This document shows, piece after piece, positions 4,933 through 6,499 of a DNA stretch of 6,499 nt. Each line of letters begins with the position of its first letter. Position 1 is the first letter of the stretch. The stretch comes from JAVBNO01 sp031551485. Lineage in GTDB: Bacteria; Bacillota; Clostridia; Oscillospirales; Ruminococcaceae. Under the pieces are notes generated by a model. That model made no database searches, was not told the origin of the DNA, and worked only from the letters and a program-made list of their open reading frames with translations. The translations under genes were made by a program, and so were the position numbers. Location of the stretch: assembly GCA_031551485.1 (NCBI GenBank), contig JAVBNO010000006.1, positions 1 to 6,499 of the forward strand. The letters run 5' to 3'.

Positions 4933-6120
4933 ATGGCAAAGGAAAAAAATAATACCCCGGCCAACGAAGCCGCCACAGGGCCGGAGATTCTGTCCGACCG
5001 GGAGAAAAAAGCGGCCATGAAAGCAAAAGCCGCCTCAGAAAAAACGGACGCCGCACCCGTGGCGGAAAAAATGGAAACCGCGGCGGCACAAGTGGAGTCC
5101 ACCCCGGAAAACACAGAAGAGACACCCGCCTGGGCCGAAAAATCGGTGGACGAAGGGGAGATTGCCGCTTCTGTGAAGCCGAAAACGGGCACCTTCCCCA
5201 AATGGTTCATTCCCATTTTGGCGGTTGCGGCGCTGGTCATTGTAGGCGTGTTTATGTATCCCCGCCTCTTCCCCAAAACCCCGCGCCAGTTGGCTGACGA
5301 GGCATTTGCGGACAAGCGGTTTGCCACGGCGTCCAAACTCTATCAAGAGCTTTACGCCGAGAACGAAACCGACGATGAGTTGGCAGCCATGTGTATGCTC
5401 TCTCTGTTCCATCATCAGGATTGGACAGCGATGTTTGCCATTTACGATTACAACATCGCTCCCCGCATTACAGAGATGGACCCGGCAGCCGTGGAAAAAA
5501 TGCAGCCGGCCATTGACGCCATCGACTCGCTGGACGCCACGGTGAACGCTCTTAACGAAGTGGCCACCTTGTCCACCAACGAGGAGCGAATTGCGGCGCT
5601 GGAAGCCAAAAGCGGCCAACCCAAGATCAGCGACGGCATCATCGCCTTTTTGAAAGCGGTGTATATGACCACCGATCCGGCAGAGGTGCGCGCGTTGTTG
5701 GGCGAAACCTATGAAAAAGATCCCCGCTTCCACTTCACATTGGCGCAAAAAGGCACGCTGGAACGGCGGGCGGGTAATTTAGATACAGCTGTTGCCGATT
5801 ACCAACGGGCGCTTGCGGAAGACAAAGAAGACGCGGAAGCCCATCGGGGCCTGGCGATTGTAACCATGTTGCAGGGCGGCAGCGGTAAAAAAGCGTTGTC
5901 CTATGCCCAAAAAGCATATGAATTGGCCCCCGAGGGCAGCTTTGTAATGGATACGCTGGCCACCACCTATATTTATAACAACCAAAAAGAGGAAGCCGAG
6001 GCCTTGATGGCCTTGATGGAGGCCAACCCCGATGTAGGTGTGGACGACACGTTGAAACAATATTTGGCCGGTGAAAAAACACTGGAGCAAATTTATCTGG
6101 GCGACGAGATCGGGTCCTAA
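4933..6120 (+). CDS. Membrane-anchored TPR protein (paralogue B)
   Basis: A 395-residue protein of unknown function and a diverged paralogue of the gene at 3704. It has a charged, Ala/Glu/Lys-rich N-terminal segment (1-88), one membrane helix (about 91-110) and a helical domain. The domain has a TPR-like unit at about 117-147 (ADEAFADKRFATASKLYQEL), a long helical middle (150-245) and clear TPR-like repeats at about 263-296, 300-333 and 336-366. The C-terminus LKQYLAGEKTLEQIYL matches LNAYFSGDITVRQLLLQL of its neighbour. The ATG at 4933 has AGGAG (4921-4925) 7 bases upstream. The gap between the genes is 122 bases without a terminator, so they are probably at least partly co-transcribed. The predicted topology is an N-in anchor with the TPR domain outside (inference). 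A role as a scaffold for an envelope complex is possible, but nothing here names a partner. Confidence 0.87.
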   Translation: MAKEKNNTPANEAATGPEILSDREKKAAMKAKAASEKTDAAPVAEKMETAAAQVESTPENTEETPAWAEKSVDEGEIAASVKPKTGTFPKWFIPILAVAALVIVGVFMYPRLFPKTPRQLADEAFADKRFATASKLYQELYAENETDDELAAMCMLSLFHHQDWTAMFAIYDYNIAPRITEMDPAAVEKMQPAIDAIDSLDATVNALNEVATLSTNEERIAALEAKSGQPKISDGIIAFLKAVYMTTDPAEVRALLGETYEKDPRFHFTLAQKGTLERRAGNLDTAVADYQRALAEDKEDAEAHRGLAIVTMLQGGSGKKALSYAQKAYELAPEGSFVMDTLATTYIYNNQKEEAEALMALMEANPDVGVDDTLKQYLAGEKTLEQIYLGDEIGS

Positions 6121-6154
6121 AACACCGGCGGATGCCGCAACCATGATGTATATC

Positions 6155-6185
6155 AAAAGAGACGGCATTGGCCGTCTCTTTTTTG
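6155..6185 (+). terminator. Terminator of the TPR gene pair
   Basis: A 12-base-pair stem AAAAGAGACGGC/GCCGTCTCTTTT (6155-6166 with 6171-6182), loop ATTG, ending in a run of six T (6179-6184). It lies 35 bases after the stop at 6120. The A-run on the 5' side pairs with the T-tract, so it may also act in the other direction. Confidence 0.93.
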
Positions 6186-6239
6186 TCTCGGGTAACCCTG
6201 CGCTAGGCGTGAAGTGGAGGGGGCTTTCGTGGGAAGAGA

Positions 6240-6487
6240 ACAAACTTGATACCGATATTAATATAGACTTGGAGTAGACGTGCAACCGCTCCGGCAGGGA
6301 TGCAGCATGTCGCTCGGGCCGCGACTGGCCCATACTTTTTGGCGCAAAAAGTATGCAAAAACATTTTTTGGGGAAACCACATGGTTTCCCCCCACCCCCC
6401 ATCCTTAGGGCGAGGGCATAGGTGCGCAGGAAACGCGCAGGGCTATGGGGAGGATGGTTTTGGGCCTGTTTTGGGGTGCAGACGGTG
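6240..6487 (+). repeat. Intergenic repeat unit, copy 3
   Basis: Same orientation as copies 1 and 2, about 5.7 kb away. It keeps GGGCC/GGCCC (6316-6320 with 6327-6331, loop GCGACT), the identical CATACTTTTT/AAAAAGTATG hairpin (6331-6340 with 6346-6355) and GGGGAAACCA/TGGTTTCCCC (6370-6379 with 6382-6391). The CGCCC arm of the fourth hairpin is CCCCC here, breaking one pair. Similarity to the other copies starts weakly at about 6240 and becomes strong from about 6270. Confidence 0.85.
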
Positions 6488-6499
6488 AAAAAGGCTGGT
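6488..6499 (+). repeat. Start of a fourth repeat unit, cut by window end
   Basis: The last 12 bases, AAAAAGGCTGGT, are identical to 256-267, the beginning of copy 2, at the spacing expected for a head-to-tail copy after 6240-6487. The array therefore probably continues beyond the window. Twelve bases alone are weak evidence. Confidence 0.55.

Noticed and set aside
5035..6402. Long minus-strand open frames (237 and 207 residues) opposite paralogue B and the repeat
   Set aside because: Antisense shadows of a well-supported coding gene; the second also crosses its terminator and the repeat.

Overview
The window looks like the chromosome of a low- to mid-GC Gram-positive anaerobe. Clostridia, perhaps Oscillospirales-like, is an inference from gene content and style, not from a marker gene. 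The basis is strong AGGAGG-type ribosome binding sites, consensus sigma-A promoters, many intrinsic terminators, a clostridial-type Lsa-family ABC-F gene, and DUF3795 and DUF1905 proteins.

Layout: (1) 1-513 holds two direct copies of a roughly 255-base non-coding repeat with internal palindromes. A third copy (6240-6487) and the first bases of a fourth (6488 on) lie at the other end in the same orientation, so all the genes sit between two direct-repeat tracts. (2) 541-2019 (minus) encodes an ABC-F ribosome-protection ATPase of the Lsa type. Its leader of about 270 nt runs from a near-consensus promoter (2296-2324) and contains a 6-codon ORF (2241-2261), a candidate antiterminator arm and an intrinsic terminator just before the ribosome binding site. 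This is the architecture of antibiotic-induced, ribosome-mediated attenuation and is the most interesting element here. (3) 2458-3203 (minus) is a small AT-rich operon, a Cys-rich DUF3795 protein followed by a DUF1905 protein. It has a candidate promoter with an inverted repeat and a terminator at 2363-2425. (4) 3532-3606 is tRNA-Val(CAC) with its own promoter and terminator. (5) 3704-4810 and 4933-6120 (plus) are two paralogous single-pass membrane proteins with TPR-type C-terminal domains, apparently a tandem duplication, closed by a strong terminator at 6155-6185.

How it works together: the blocks appear transcriptionally independent, each with its own promoter and/or terminator. The ABC-F gene probably gives inducible resistance to antibiotics that bind the peptidyl transferase centre. 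The TPR pair may act together at the membrane, but nothing in the window gives a partner or pathway. No phage, transposase, CRISPR or toxin-antitoxin gene was seen.
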